Assembly (NCBI RefSeq): GCF_003123685.1 | Contig: NZ_QCYJ01000172.1 | Span: 124,001-188,000 of the forward strand | Origin: Nocardia aurea | GTDB taxonomy: Bacteria; Actinomycetota; Actinomycetes; Mycobacteriales; Mycobacteriaceae | Length of the DNA: 64,000 nucleotides | Direction of reading: 5' to 3' | In this document: positions 1 to 8,303 of the stretch, piece after piece | Layout: each line of letters begins with the position of its first letter | How positions within the stretch are numbered: the first letter of the stretch is position 1 | Made by a program: the position numbers and the translations under genes | The notes under the pieces: model-generated | What the model was told of the DNA's origin: nothing | Database searches by the model: none | The model's input: only the letters and a program-made list of their open reading frames with translations

Positions 1-936
1 GATCTCGGTCGCGCCCTCGGCGATGAGCTTCTCCTGCTCGCCGTCCTTGCAGAAACCGTTCTCGGCCATGTGGATGACCTCCGAACCCGCGTCGGTGTCC
101 TGGAGCTGGATCACGTCGACGTCGGACGGGTCGATGCCCGCGGTCTCGTAGGCGGCGCGCGAGGCGTACACCGTGGGCGAGACGTCCTCGTCGACGGCGG
201 CCCAGGTGCTGTGCACCTCGTAGGCGCCGTAGCGGCGGGTGCGGATGGCACTGGACCGCAGGTAGATCGGCTTGGTGGTGTAGCGCGCCGCGAGATCGCC
301 TCGGCACATGATCACGGCCGCCGCGCCCTCGTCGGGCGAGCAGAACATGTACTGGGTCAGCGGGTAGTTGAGCATCGTCGAGTTGAGGATGTCGTCTTCG
401 GAGATCGGGTTGCGCCGGAACGCGTTCGGGTTGAGCGCGCCGTTGCGGAAGTTCTTGTTCGCGACCTTGGCCAGCGTGCGCTGGGAGATCCCGTGCTCTT
501 CGATGTAGCGATTGGTCTTGATGCCGAAGAACTTGGTGGTCACGAACTGACCGTTCTCGGCGTACCACCCGGGCAGACCCAGTTTGGACGGGTCGTCGGT
601 GAACGCGCCACGGGGGTGCTTGTCCATGCCGACCGCGATGCCGATGTCGTAGCGACCCGAACGGATCGCCTCGGCGGTCTGCTCGATCGAGCTGGCGGCG
701 GTGGCGCAGGCGTTGAACACGTTGGTGAACGGGATACCGGTCAGGCCCACCAGCCGCGTCACGGCGTCGGGGTTGCTCACCTCGTAGCTACCGCCGAATC
801 CGAACTGGATGTCCTTCCATTGGACTCCGGCGTCGGACAGGGCGAGCTGGATCGCTTCCGCGCCCATCTCGATGGCCGTTTTGGCGAAGCGGCCGAACGG
901 GTGCAGACCCACGCCGATGATGGCGACGTCGTTCAT
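1..936 (-). CDS. Thiolase-family lipid-transfer (Ltp-type) protein, C-terminus cut by window edge
   Basis: Reading leftward from an ATG at 936, this encodes a thiolase-fold protein of the lipid-transfer/SCP-x type, which catalyse retro-aldol or thiolytic cleavage of acyl-CoA side chains. The N-terminus has the family pattern (MNDVAIIGVGLHPFGRF) and the segment NVFNACATAASS carries the presumed nucleophilic Cys. About 312 residues are present and the C-terminal third lies outside the window. It starts 35 bp after the DUF35 gene, the same pairing as Ltp thiolases with DUF35 partners in mycobacterial sterol degradation (Rv1628c-Rv1627c and Rv3521-Rv3522 type). A KstR-type box lies upstream of the pair. 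Sterol side-chain cleavage is inferred from context; the fold call is secure. Confidence 0.85.
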   Translation of the reverse strand, partial: MNDVAIIGVGLHPFGRFAKTAIEMGAEAIQLALSDAGVQWKDIQFGFGGSYEVSNPDAVTRLVGLTGIPFTNVFNACATAASSIEQTAEAIRSGRYDIGIAVGMDKHPRGAFTDDPSKLGLPGWYAENGQFVTTKFFGIKTNRYIEEHGISQRTLAKVANKNFRNGALNPNAFRRNPISEDDILNSTMLNYPLTQYMFCSPDEGAAAVIMCRGDLAARYTTKPIYLRSSAIRTRRYGAYEVHSTWAAVDEDVSPTVYASRAAYETAGIDPSDVDVIQLQDTDAGSEVIHMAENGFCKDGEQEKLIAEGATEI

Positions 937-971
937 GTGAAGCTCCTTGATTTCTTCGGTGAGGGTCGGTG

Positions 972-1388
972 TCAGACCGGCTTGAACGCGACCGTCACGA
1001 CCTCTTCGCCCGCGTCGTCGACATAGAGGGGAACGAAGGTGAGTTCGACGTCCATGCCGGTGCGCAGCACGGCCGGGTCGCCCTCGGTCAACCGGGTCTC
1101 GACGCGCACGTCATCGCCGAGCTGCACCAGGCCGATGCCGAACGGCTCGAAGTTGTCGGCGTTCTCCTTGCCCGCGTACGGCAGCTTGGGAACGAAGCCC
1201 TGGGTCGTCCACGCGACCAGCTTGCCGGAACGCTCGAGCAGCAGGTCGGACAGATCCGCGCCACTGCACCTCGGGCACCGCTGCTGACGCGGCCAGGTGG
1301 TGGCCGCGCAGTCGTTGCAGCGGCTGCCGATCAGCTGCGGATTTTCCTCGGGCCACGTCGAGACATCCGGCGCCAGTGCCTTCGCCAT
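972..1388 (-). CDS. DUF35 Zn-ribbon/OB-fold partner of thiolase
   Basis: A 138-residue protein with an N-terminal zinc ribbon (Cys pairs CNDC and CPRC, about residues 25-41) followed by an OB-fold, the DUF35 architecture. Such proteins bind thiolase-like Ltp enzymes and stabilise them or supply the acyl-CoA. The ATG at 1388 is preceded by a strong Shine-Dalgarno (GAGGAGG) about 7 nt away. The thiolase follows after 35 bp, so the two form one operon. The likely control signal is the KstR-like box about 235 bp upstream, although that box is closer to the divergent peroxidase gene. Confidence 0.85.
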   Translation of the reverse strand: MAKALAPDVSTWPEENPQLIGSRCNDCAATTWPRQQRCPRCSGADLSDLLLERSGKLVAWTTQGFVPKLPYAGKENADNFEPFGIGLVQLGDDVRVETRLTEGDPAVLRTGMDVELTFVPLYVDDAGEEVVTVAFKPV

Positions 1389-1536
1389 CTACTGTCCTCC
1401 TCTGTCGATTCCTCTTGCGAGCTGGTTTTCGTATTCGAATGTGCTGTAGCTCAATGGTTTTCAGGCCAGAGAAGGTGATGACACAGTCCGATCGACCCAT
1501 CGGCGACCGCGAGTGCGCATCCCACTATCCTCCTGC

Positions 1537-1551
1537 GAGAATTCGATTCTC
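1537..1551. promoter_or_regulatory. Inverted repeat GAGAAT-N3-ATTCTC
   Basis: A perfect six-base-arm palindrome in the intergenic region between the DUF35 gene and the glutathione peroxidase gene. It may be an operator for either direction; no dedicated regulator lies next to it. Confidence 0.3.
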
Positions 1552-1622
1552 AATTCCCGAAGATAGATTTCCATGCGGGAACCACGGAGTCAACCTCGAG
1601 ACGGGTGCCACACGGGGAGGGA

Positions 1623-1636
1623 TAGAACACGTTCGA
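1623..1636. promoter_or_regulatory. KstR-type operator
   Basis: The sequence TAGAACACGTTCGA fits the published KstR consensus TnnAACnnGTTnnA at every fixed position. KstR is the TetR-family repressor of sterol catabolism in mycolata. The site lies between the DUF35/thiolase operon and the divergent peroxidase gene. A second match occurs at 63012-63025. Confidence 0.6.
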
Positions 1637-1737
1637 CGCGACCGGAGGCCGATAGCAAAAAGTTTGCTTTTCGATTGCCCGTCGTCACCCGCCGATCGGA
1701 ACTAAACGGAGAGCGGTGCTCCGCTATCGTCGGGAGC

Positions 1738-2274
1738 ATGAGCATTCACGGATTCAGCGTCACCACCGCCGAGGGAACCGCCAAACCCCTGAGCGACTAT
1801 CACGGCCGCCTCGTACTGATCGTCAATGTCGCCAGCAAATGCGGCTTCACCCCGCAGTACGCGGGGCTGGAGGCCTTGCATCGCGCGACCGAGGACCGCG
1901 GGTTGGACATCCTCGGGTTCCCCTGCAATCAGTTCGGCAACCAGGAACCCGGCACCGACGCCGAGATCCAGGAATTCTGCTCGACCGAATACGGGGTGAC
2001 CTTCCCGATCTTCGCCAAGGTGGACGTCAACGGACCCGACGCCGACCCCCTCTTCACCTACCTGCGCGCCCAGGCGCCGGGCGATTTCGGCCCCGACGCG
2101 GGCCCCCTCTACGAGCACATCAAGAATTCACGCCCCGAAGCACTCGGCACCGACGAGGTGAAATGGAACTTCTCGAAGTTCCTGGTCGGCCGCGACGGCG
2201 CGGTCATCCGGCGATACGAATCCACCGCGACACCGGAACAGATCCGGGCCGATATCGAAGCCGACCTCGACTGA
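1738..2274 (+). CDS. Glutathione peroxidase-family thiol peroxidase
   Basis: A 178-residue protein of the GPx family with the catalytic segment NVASKCGFTPQY (Cys in place of selenocysteine), the FPCNQFG motif with its Gln, and KWNFSKFLV with the Trp of the catalytic triad. Bacterial Cys-GPx enzymes usually take electrons from thioredoxin and reduce lipid or organic hydroperoxides in the cytosol. The ATG at 1738 was chosen because a -10 box TATCGT (1725-1730) ends 7 nt before it, implying a leaderless mRNA; GGGAG lies too close to act as a Shine-Dalgarno. A 14-bp-stem hairpin follows the stop. Confidence 0.92.
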   Translation: MSIHGFSVTTAEGTAKPLSDYHGRLVLIVNVASKCGFTPQYAGLEALHRATEDRGLDILGFPCNQFGNQEPGTDAEIQEFCSTEYGVTFPIFAKVDVNGPDADPLFTYLRAQAPGDFGPDAGPLYEHIKNSRPEALGTDEVKWNFSKFLVGRDGAVIRRYESTATPEQIRADIEADLD

Positions 2275-2277
2275 CAC

Positions 2278-2320
2278 CCGTGGGTGCTTCGGCGACGCCA
2301 CGCCCACGAAGCACCCACGG
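2278..2320. terminator. Bidirectional hairpin terminator
   Basis: Arms of 14 bp (CCGTGGGTGCTTCG and its complement) pair perfectly around a 15-nt loop between two convergent genes. There is no T-tract, as is common in actinobacteria. Confidence 0.75.
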
Positions 2321-2328
2321 CGGCGCGA

Positions 2329-3492
2329 CTACGCCGAGTGACTCACCTCGGGTTCGCGTGCGGGCCCGATCCGGTCGTCGCCGCCGGAGTCCGAGCGCGG
2401 CACCGTGTACGTGGCGAGCACGCACAGGATCGCGATGACGAAGCACGCCGCGGCGTACCAGATATTGCCGATGGGATCGCCGTTCGCGGTCGAGCCGTCC
2501 ACGGCGTCGAAGTAGTCGGGCAGCGCGGTCACCCACAGCAGCGCCATCACGCCCAGATACACCATGCTGTATATCCGGACGAAACGATTCGAGTAGCGCG
2601 GGATATCCGACTCGCCCCGGCGCAGCGCGAGCCACCGGCGGCTCAACGCCACCACCGCGACGACCGAGACGATCACCAGTTCCGCCACGTAGAGAAAACC
2701 TCTGACCGTGTCACTTCCCGCGCCGAGAACCGTCGCGGGAATGGGCAGTATCCCGGTGCCGAGCGATCCGAGTACGCCGATGACGACGGTGCGCCACGCG
2801 ATTTCCACACCCGAGAAATCCCGGCCGGCGTCGACTTGGCGACCGACGAGCAACTGGACGAAGAACGCCAGCGACATCGGCCACAGCGCGGCGAAGACGA
2901 CCACGCTGGGAATGGGGACCGAGTCGAACATGGGCTGGTTGATCGGATTGTCGATCGACCACTCCCACCAGCGCAGCTGCGGGCCGATGTGGTCGAAGAT
3001 CTCGTAGAAGGCGTGGTGGACGAAACCGACGCAGACCGCGCCGACGAGCACGCCGTAGCGGCGGAACACCCCGAGCGACCGGACCGTTTCGAAGGCCAGC
3101 GTCGCCATCAGCGGATAGATCGCGACGATGTACAGCGGCAGTCGGCCCCAGAGGAATTCCACCGTGAAGACGTTGTGCGCGAACATCGTGTCGACATGTT
3201 CGTCGATGCCGAACGCCGCGGGGAAATACAGCGGCGGCTCGATGATGAACAGATAGGCCGTCGCGCCGAACCAGACGACGAGGTTGGTGGGATCACCGTG
3301 ACGGCGCAGCCGGACGATCGCGTAGATCAGGGCGAGGATCGCGCCGAGCACGATGGTGAGTTCGAGGACGGGCAGCGTCCAGTTCTCCAGTGCGAAGGGG
3401 TTGCGCACTTCGAAGAGTCCGCCCGCCTCCTCGCAGGAGAAGCCGAGTTCCCCGGCGAGTTTCTCGAAGGTGGGGGCGCAATGATCGGTCAT
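2329..3492 (-). CDS. Polytopic membrane protein of unknown function
   Basis: A 387-residue protein with a short N-terminal soluble segment and about eight hydrophobic helices, for example near residues 40-60, 75-90, 115-135, 150-165 and 195-215. His and aromatic residues are frequent at helix ends, and the C-terminus is Asp/Glu-rich. The ATG at 3492 overlaps the stop of the upstream hydrolase gene in an ATGA, so the two are translationally coupled and probably work together. I do not recognise the family. A membrane partner of a lipid-active enzyme is possible but is only inferred from the coupling. Confidence 0.7.
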   Translation of the reverse strand: MTDHCAPTFEKLAGELGFSCEEAGGLFEVRNPFALENWTLPVLELTIVLGAILALIYAIVRLRRHGDPTNLVVWFGATAYLFIIEPPLYFPAAFGIDEHVDTMFAHNVFTVEFLWGRLPLYIVAIYPLMATLAFETVRSLGVFRRYGVLVGAVCVGFVHHAFYEIFDHIGPQLRWWEWSIDNPINQPMFDSVPIPSVVVFAALWPMSLAFFVQLLVGRQVDAGRDFSGVEIAWRTVVIGVLGSLGTGILPIPATVLGAGSDTVRGFLYVAELVIVSVVAVVALSRRWLALRRGESDIPRYSNRFVRIYSMVYLGVMALLWVTALPDYFDAVDGSTANGDPIGNIWYAAACFVIAILCVLATYTVPRSDSGGDDRIGPAREPEVSHSA

Positions 3493-4430
3493 CGGTCCGC
3501 CCGCGGCGAGGTGACCGCGTTCGCGGTGTACCACTGGGAGACGTCGTAGCCCGCGTCGTAGCGCTCGAACCACACTCCGGCGAGTTCGGGCAATTTCTCG
3601 TGATCGGGATTGTGTCTGGGCATCTGGCTACGGATGATGCCGACCAGCGCGACGAGTTGCGGACCGAGCTGGAGATGGTCGAACGCGCGCGACATCGGGC
3701 CGTTGTTCCCGGCACTCGAACGGCGGAACAATCCGGCCAGGCGTTGCTGGTAGCGGTAGGTCGCGAACATCGCCATCGCGTCGACTTTGCGATCCTCCAG
3801 CGGAACGTGTTCGTTGAAACCCGCGCTGGCGATCCGGATCACCTTCATCACGTGCCGGAAGATCGAGGGCGCCATGCGCATCCGGTAGATGTCGCTGCCG
3901 ACGACCGAGTCGAAGATGATCAGCGCCGAACTCCTGTGCTCGACCTCTTCGACGAAATGCCAGATGAACAGTGAGGCGACACGATCGTCTCCCGGCTGGA
4001 ACAGGGAGGAGTCGTTGTCGAGCATCAGTTTGAAGACCGGCGTGAACGTCGCCTCCAGGTCCGCGGTATAGGCGAGCCGGTAGTCCAGGGACGTGTCGAC
4101 GGTGAGGCGGTCGAATTCCCCGATCACCTGGTTGAGCGTTTCCTGAAGTCCCGGATAGCGCCTGATCAGAGCGTTGGCGTGTTGGCGGTGCGCGGTCGAA
4201 TGCTGGCCCTCCTGACGCACGAACGCGTCGGCCTCCTGCGCGACGGCCGGATCGGTGATCCGGGGCATGGCCTCGCGGATCATGTTGACGATCATCTTCT
4301 CGAAGCCGATCGCCAGGAAGGACACGGCGTTGGCCATCGCGGAGAAGGCCGGATTCTGCTCGTTCCACAGGAAGGGCACGTCGTAGTCCGCGAATGCGAA
4401 TCGCATCTTCCGGACCTGTAGGTCGGTCAC
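3489..4430 (-). CDS. Metal-dependent hydrolase, COG3687/PF10118 type
   Basis: A 313-residue protein resembling the PF10118 predicted metal-dependent hydrolases. Candidate metal ligands are in the helical motifs QEGQHSTAHRQ (about 95-105) and WHFVEEVEHRSSA (about 160-172), Glu/His patterns like those of ferritin-type di-iron proteins. The family's substrate is unknown. The GTG at 4430 is preferred because the protein then begins with the basic MTDLQVRKMRF; an ATG nine codons in is an alternative. It is coupled to the downstream membrane protein by a 4-bp overlap and diverges from a TetR gene, the likely regulator. Confidence 0.75.
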   Translation of the reverse strand: MTDLQVRKMRFAFADYDVPFLWNEQNPAFSAMANAVSFLAIGFEKMIVNMIREAMPRITDPAVAQEADAFVRQEGQHSTAHRQHANALIRRYPGLQETLNQVIGEFDRLTVDTSLDYRLAYTADLEATFTPVFKLMLDNDSSLFQPGDDRVASLFIWHFVEEVEHRSSALIIFDSVVGSDIYRMRMAPSIFRHVMKVIRIASAGFNEHVPLEDRKVDAMAMFATYRYQQRLAGLFRRSSAGNNGPMSRAFDHLQLGPQLVALVGIIRSQMPRHNPDHEKLPELAGVWFERYDAGYDVSQWYTANAVTSPRADR

Positions 4431-4517
4431 CGGTCTCCACCTCGTTCTCGGGAGCGGTCCGGGCTGTCGAGCCGCTCGGATATGCCCGCTCGGGTATGCC
4501 CGAGCCTGACCATTGTG

Positions 4518-4550
4518 ATCATACATATCACGATCGCTGTGTATGATATG
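4518..4550. promoter_or_regulatory. Inverted repeat, probable TetR operator
   Basis: Arms ATCATACA (4518-4525) and TGTATGAT (4540-4547) are perfect inverted repeats, and CATATCA/TGATATG forms an overlapping second pair. The element lies in the AT-rich divergent promoter between the hydrolase gene and the TetR gene. Autoregulation by that TetR protein is the simplest reading. Confidence 0.55.
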
Positions 4551-4652
4551 AATCGAAATATTGCCTCGAGCTGGGCAAACAGTCGACCGGAAGCGCTGTG
4601 GTAGGTTCGATTCCTTGATTCGCAGCAACGAATTCGGTCGAGGAAGCGGGCA

Positions 4653-5270
4653 GTGGCAGGCAGGCGCGGGTGGGGCGGCAGTCCGCCGAAGGACGACGAC
4701 GAAGCGTCTCGTCGAATCGTCGCCGCCGCGGTCGAACTGATCGGACGGACCGGCGCCGAGATCAGCATCGCCGACGTCGCGGAATCCCTCGGCGTCATCC
4801 GCCAGACCGTCTACCGCTACTTCCCCAGTTCGGACGCGCTGATGCGCGCCGCGGCGTTCGCCTCGGTCGACAATTTCCTCGACCGGCTGGCCCGGCACGT
4901 CCGCGGCATCACCGATCCGGCCGACGCCATGACCGAGGCCGTGGTCTTCACGCTGACCGATGTGCCGCGGACCCCGCATCTGGGCATCCTGCTGTCGAGC
5001 ACCTATTCCGAGGCCGACCCCGAAAGTCTCACCTCCGAGGAAGCGCACACCTTCGGCATGACGATGATCGAGCGCTTCGACGTCGACTGGCGCCACTGCG
5101 GCTACGACGACCAATCCCTGCACGAACTCGTCGAATACGCCCTTCGGACGATGCAGTCGTTCTTCCTGTCCCCCGGAAATCCGCCGCGCGGGGAGGCGGA
5201 GCTGCGCCGCTATCTGCGGCGGTGGATGGGAACCGCGATCCGCGCCCAGGTCGACAGTTCGTCGAGATAG
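4653..5270 (+). CDS. TetR-family transcriptional regulator
   Basis: A 205-residue protein with a TetR-type N-terminal helix-turn-helix; the recognition stretch SLGVIRQTVYRYFPSSDAL spans about residues 48-66. The remaining all-helical region should bind a small ligand. The GTG at 4653 follows AGGAAG. It diverges from the metal-dependent hydrolase/membrane protein pair with an inverted repeat between them, so it probably represses that pair and itself. Its 3' end overlaps the convergent SARP gene by 61 bp. Confidence 0.9.
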   Translation: MAGRRGWGGSPPKDDDEASRRIVAAAVELIGRTGAEISIADVAESLGVIRQTVYRYFPSSDALMRAAAFASVDNFLDRLARHVRGITDPADAMTEAVVFTLTDVPRTPHLGILLSSTYSEADPESLTSEEAHTFGMTMIERFDVDWRHCGYDDQSLHELVEYALRTMQSFFLSPGNPPRGEAELRRYLRRWMGTAIRAQVDSSSR

Positions 5271-7210
5271 CCACGCACCGGTCCGACACCGAGCAGACCG
5301 CTCTGCGCGGTGGTCTCGGCCGCGGCGGGCGAGAGCTGGGCGACGGCGCGCGCCATGACCGGCGCGTCGCCGACGGCGGTCGCCGCGTAGGCGATCACGG
5401 CCCACAGCGCCTCGAACAGCAGATCCCGCGGCGGTGACGCGATATCGCGCAGAGCCGTTCGGGCAGCGTCGATCTCGCCTCGCGCGGCGAGCACGGCGGG
5501 ACGGACCCACGGTGCGTACGGTCCCCAGTCCCGGCCGGTGTCGAACGAGGCGATCCGTTCCGTATCGCGATGGCGCAGTGCGAGACTCAGCAGCGCCAAC
5601 GGCAGCAGGCCGTGACGCAGTCCGGGCATTCCGGCCCCGTCGAGCGCAACGGCCGCCGCCTCGTACGCCGCTTCGGCGGCCCGGATGTCGGAGGTCTCCG
5701 CCGTGCGCAGCGCCCGGAACCAGTCGGTGAACACCGTGACCAACGGCAGGTCGTAGCGTCGCGCGACGGCGTCGGCGGCCGCGGCGTGTCGCCGCGCTCC
5801 TTCGAGATCGGCCAGCGCGCAGTGGCTCTGCATCCGCACGAGATGACCGAGCACCTCGTAGGTGAACAGATTGTTGCCCGTGGCCACCGACAGCACCTCG
5901 GCGCCGAGCGCGTCCCGCTGTCGTGCCATTCCCGCCCGTTCGAAACTCTGCATGAACACGCCGTTGAGCGCGAAGGCCAGCAGCGACGGATCGCGCAGCT
6001 GCCGTGCGATCTCCTCTGCGGCACGGGCCGCGCGCAGCGGCCGCAGACCGTCGTCGGCGCGATGTTCGGTGGGCAGCGCGCCGCGCGATTCGACCGCGAT
6101 CGTCGCGAGCAGTCGGGCCCGATCGGCGTCGTCATGCGCGGGCAGGCGTCGAATCGTCTTCTCGGCGACGGTGACCAACCAGCGGTCCGAGGCGGGATCG
6201 TCCGAGCGGGTCCAGATGGCGGGCACGTCGTAGATGCCGATGACCCGCGCGGTCAGTCTCGCGTCGCCCGTCTGGTCGGCGGCGGCGACCGCCGCGATCC
6301 GGTGTCTGCGGGCGGCTTCGAGTCCGCCGCCACCAGTCACCGCGAGATCGCGCATGAGTCCCGCCGTCGACTCCAGCCTGGTTCTGGTCCGGGACGCCAC
6401 CGCGCTGTCGTAGGCGGCGCGCGCCTGTTCCCACACCCGCTCGACCGGATCGCTGACACCCGGATCGAGGTGTTCGGCCTGGAGCAGCAGATCCTGTTCC
6501 AGCCTCCGCAGTCGCGGTCCCGGATCGATACCGAACTGTTCGGCGAGCATCGCGCGAGCCCGGCCTACGACCGCGAGCGCGTCGGCCTGACGCCCGCACG
6601 CGTAGAGCGCGGTGGCCAGCAGCTGCCAGGCGTCCTCGCGCCAGGGATGTTCGGCGACGTGGACATCGAGATCGGGTATCGCCGCCGCGGCCGCGCCCGT
6701 CGCGAGTTGCGCCGCCGCGCGGCGTTCCACGGCGAGTAGTCGTTGCTCGCTGAGCCGCGCACGCTCGGCGCGCGTCCATTCGCTGTCGGCGAAATCGGCG
6801 TAGGCGAAGCCGTGCCACCAGCCCAGCGCCTCGGTCAACCGGGAAAGCGCTTGCGCGGCGGGAAGTTCGGCCGCCGTCCGGACCGCGTCGTCGAATCGCC
6901 ACGCGTCGACCGCGTCCGGTTCGGCGCGCAGGACATAACCCGGGCCTTCGGTCACCAGCAACCGGGCGGGAGTGCGCGGCGGCCGATCGGGTTCGAGCGC
7001 GCGCCGCAACCCGGCGACGAAGGTACGGATCGCCCCCACCGGGTCGGCGGGCGGTTCGTCCCACAGGTCGTCGACGAGGCGACCGACCGGGACGACGCGG
7101 CGGCGGGCGAGGATCAGTCGCGCCATGACCTCGCGGTGTCGCGCGCGCAAGGCGACCGGTTCACCCGTCTCGTCCCGCACGATCACCGGGCCGAGCACCT
7201 GGAAGCGCAT
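5210..7210 (-). CDS. SARP/AfsR-type regulator with BTAD and helical repeat region, no ATPase
   Basis: A 666-residue protein. Residues 1-90 form the OmpR-like winged helix of SARPs (MRFQVLGPVIVR, then RALEPD and GYVLRAE). About 95-240 is the bacterial transcriptional activation domain (FADSEWTRAERARL, EHPWREDAWQLL). The rest is Ala/Arg-rich helical repeat sequence of TPR type. No Walker A is visible, so the NB-ARC ATPase of AfsR itself is absent. The ATG at 7210 was chosen over one at 7234 because it opens directly on the conserved domain. It diverges from the alpha/beta hydrolase 103 bp away, a likely target, and overlaps the convergent TetR gene. Confidence 0.88.
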   Translation of the reverse strand: MRFQVLGPVIVRDETGEPVALRARHREVMARLILARRRVVPVGRLVDDLWDEPPADPVGAIRTFVAGLRRALEPDRPPRTPARLLVTEGPGYVLRAEPDAVDAWRFDDAVRTAAELPAAQALSRLTEALGWWHGFAYADFADSEWTRAERARLSEQRLLAVERRAAAQLATGAAAAAIPDLDVHVAEHPWREDAWQLLATALYACGRQADALAVVGRARAMLAEQFGIDPGPRLRRLEQDLLLQAEHLDPGVSDPVERVWEQARAAYDSAVASRTRTRLESTAGLMRDLAVTGGGGLEAARRHRIAAVAAADQTGDARLTARVIGIYDVPAIWTRSDDPASDRWLVTVAEKTIRRLPAHDDADRARLLATIAVESRGALPTEHRADDGLRPLRAARAAEEIARQLRDPSLLAFALNGVFMQSFERAGMARQRDALGAEVLSVATGNNLFTYEVLGHLVRMQSHCALADLEGARRHAAAADAVARRYDLPLVTVFTDWFRALRTAETSDIRAAEAAYEAAAVALDGAGMPGLRHGLLPLALLSLALRHRDTERIASFDTGRDWGPYAPWVRPAVLAARGEIDAARTALRDIASPPRDLLFEALWAVIAYAATAVGDAPVMARAVAQLSPAAAETTAQSGLLGVGPVRGYLDELSTWARIAVPIHRRR

Positions 7211-7313
7211 CGGTCCACTGTAGTGCGCGTTCATCGGTTGCTCATCGGCTCGCCGCAGGGTGGGAACCGAGGCGCCCGAGGGCGCGCAACCCCGATACGA
7301 GGAGTCACCCAGG

Positions 7314-8192
7314 ATGAATGTCACCCTTGCCGGTTTCGACTACCGACGCGTCCGTGTCGCCGACGATGTCACGCTGAATATCGCCGTCGCGGGCGCGGGA
7401 ACCCCGATCGTGCTCCTGCACGGCTTCCCGCAGACCCATCTCATGTGGCGTCACGTCGCCACCGAACTGGCGGCCCATCACACCGTCCTGTGCCCGGATC
7501 TGCGCGGCTACGGCGACAGCGACAAACCGGCCGAAGCCGGACCGGACACCTACGCCAAACGCACGATGGCCGCCGATATCGTCACCGCCGCGGCGGCACT
7601 CGGCCACGACCGCTTCGCGGTGGCCGGACACGACCGCGGGGCGCTCGTGGCGTTCCGCGCCGGTCTCGACCACCCCGCGACGATCACCCACCTGGCCTGC
7701 CTCGACGTGCTGCCCACGCTGGACATGTGGGAGGTCATGCGCGGAGCGGACGCGGCCGTCGGCTTCCACCTGTATCTCATGGCCCAGCCGCCCGGACTCC
7801 CCGAACGGATGATCACCGCGTCGGCCGACGCGTTCTTCGCCCATTTCCTCGACCAGTGGACCAATGATCCCGCCGCGATCCCGGCGCAGATCCGCGCGGC
7901 CTATCTCGACGCCTGCCGCGCCGCGGTCCCCTCCATCGTCGCCGACTACCGCGCTTCGGCGACCATCGATCTCGATCACGACCGCGCCGACCGCGCCGCC
8001 GACACCCGGCTGTCCATGCCGGTGACCGTCCTGCAACAGGATTGGGGCGCCGCACTCGGCTACGACGCGGCCGCGCTGTGGTCCGGCTGGGCCGCCGACC
8101 TGGACCATCGCACCGTCACCTCGGGCCATTTCATGGCCGAGGAGGCGCCTACCGAGATCACCGCGGCCCTGCGCGATCTCCTGCGCCGCTGA
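7314..8192 (+). CDS. Alpha/beta hydrolase of haloacetate dehalogenase/epoxide hydrolase type
   Basis: A 292-residue alpha/beta hydrolase with oxyanion-hole HGFPQTHLMW, DLRGYGDSDKP, and the nucleophile elbow GHDRGA, where Asp replaces Ser as in haloalkane and fluoroacetate dehalogenases and epoxide hydrolases. LDVLPT and a C-terminal SGHFMAEE (catalytic His) also match. In fluoroacetate dehalogenases, as I recall, a His-Trp pair in the cap binds fluoride; here the equivalent segment reads FHLYLMAQP, His followed by Leu, so C-F cleavage is doubtful. The ATG at 7314 follows GAGGAG. It diverges from the SARP regulator. Confidence 0.88.
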   Translation: MNVTLAGFDYRRVRVADDVTLNIAVAGAGTPIVLLHGFPQTHLMWRHVATELAAHHTVLCPDLRGYGDSDKPAEAGPDTYAKRTMAADIVTAAAALGHDRFAVAGHDRGALVAFRAGLDHPATITHLACLDVLPTLDMWEVMRGADAAVGFHLYLMAQPPGLPERMITASADAFFAHFLDQWTNDPAAIPAQIRAAYLDACRAAVPSIVADYRASATIDLDHDRADRAADTRLSMPVTVLQQDWGAALGYDAAALWSGWAADLDHRTVTSGHFMAEEAPTEITAALRDLLRR

Positions 8193-8282
8193 CCGGCCCG
8201 GGACCGGTGCCGCCACCTTCATTCGAGGTCCGGCCATCCCCCGGTATCGTCGCGCGTTCAATCCTGCGACTCGCCGTGTTCA

Positions 8283-8298
8283 CATCGTGTTTACGATG
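8283..8298 (+). promoter_or_regulatory. Leaderless promoter with overlapping palindrome
   Basis: The palindrome CATCGT-N4-ACGATG overlaps a -10 box TACGAT (8292-8297), whose end lies 6 nt before the ATG at 8304. No Shine-Dalgarno is present, so the mRNA probably starts at the ATG, and a repressor on the palindrome would block it. Confidence 0.45.
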
Positions 8299-8303
8299 AC
8301 CGA

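Noticed and set aside
4602..4618. GGTTCGATTCC resembling a tRNA T-loop
   Set aside because: The flanking bases do not form the T-stem or any cloverleaf, and no acceptor stem is present.
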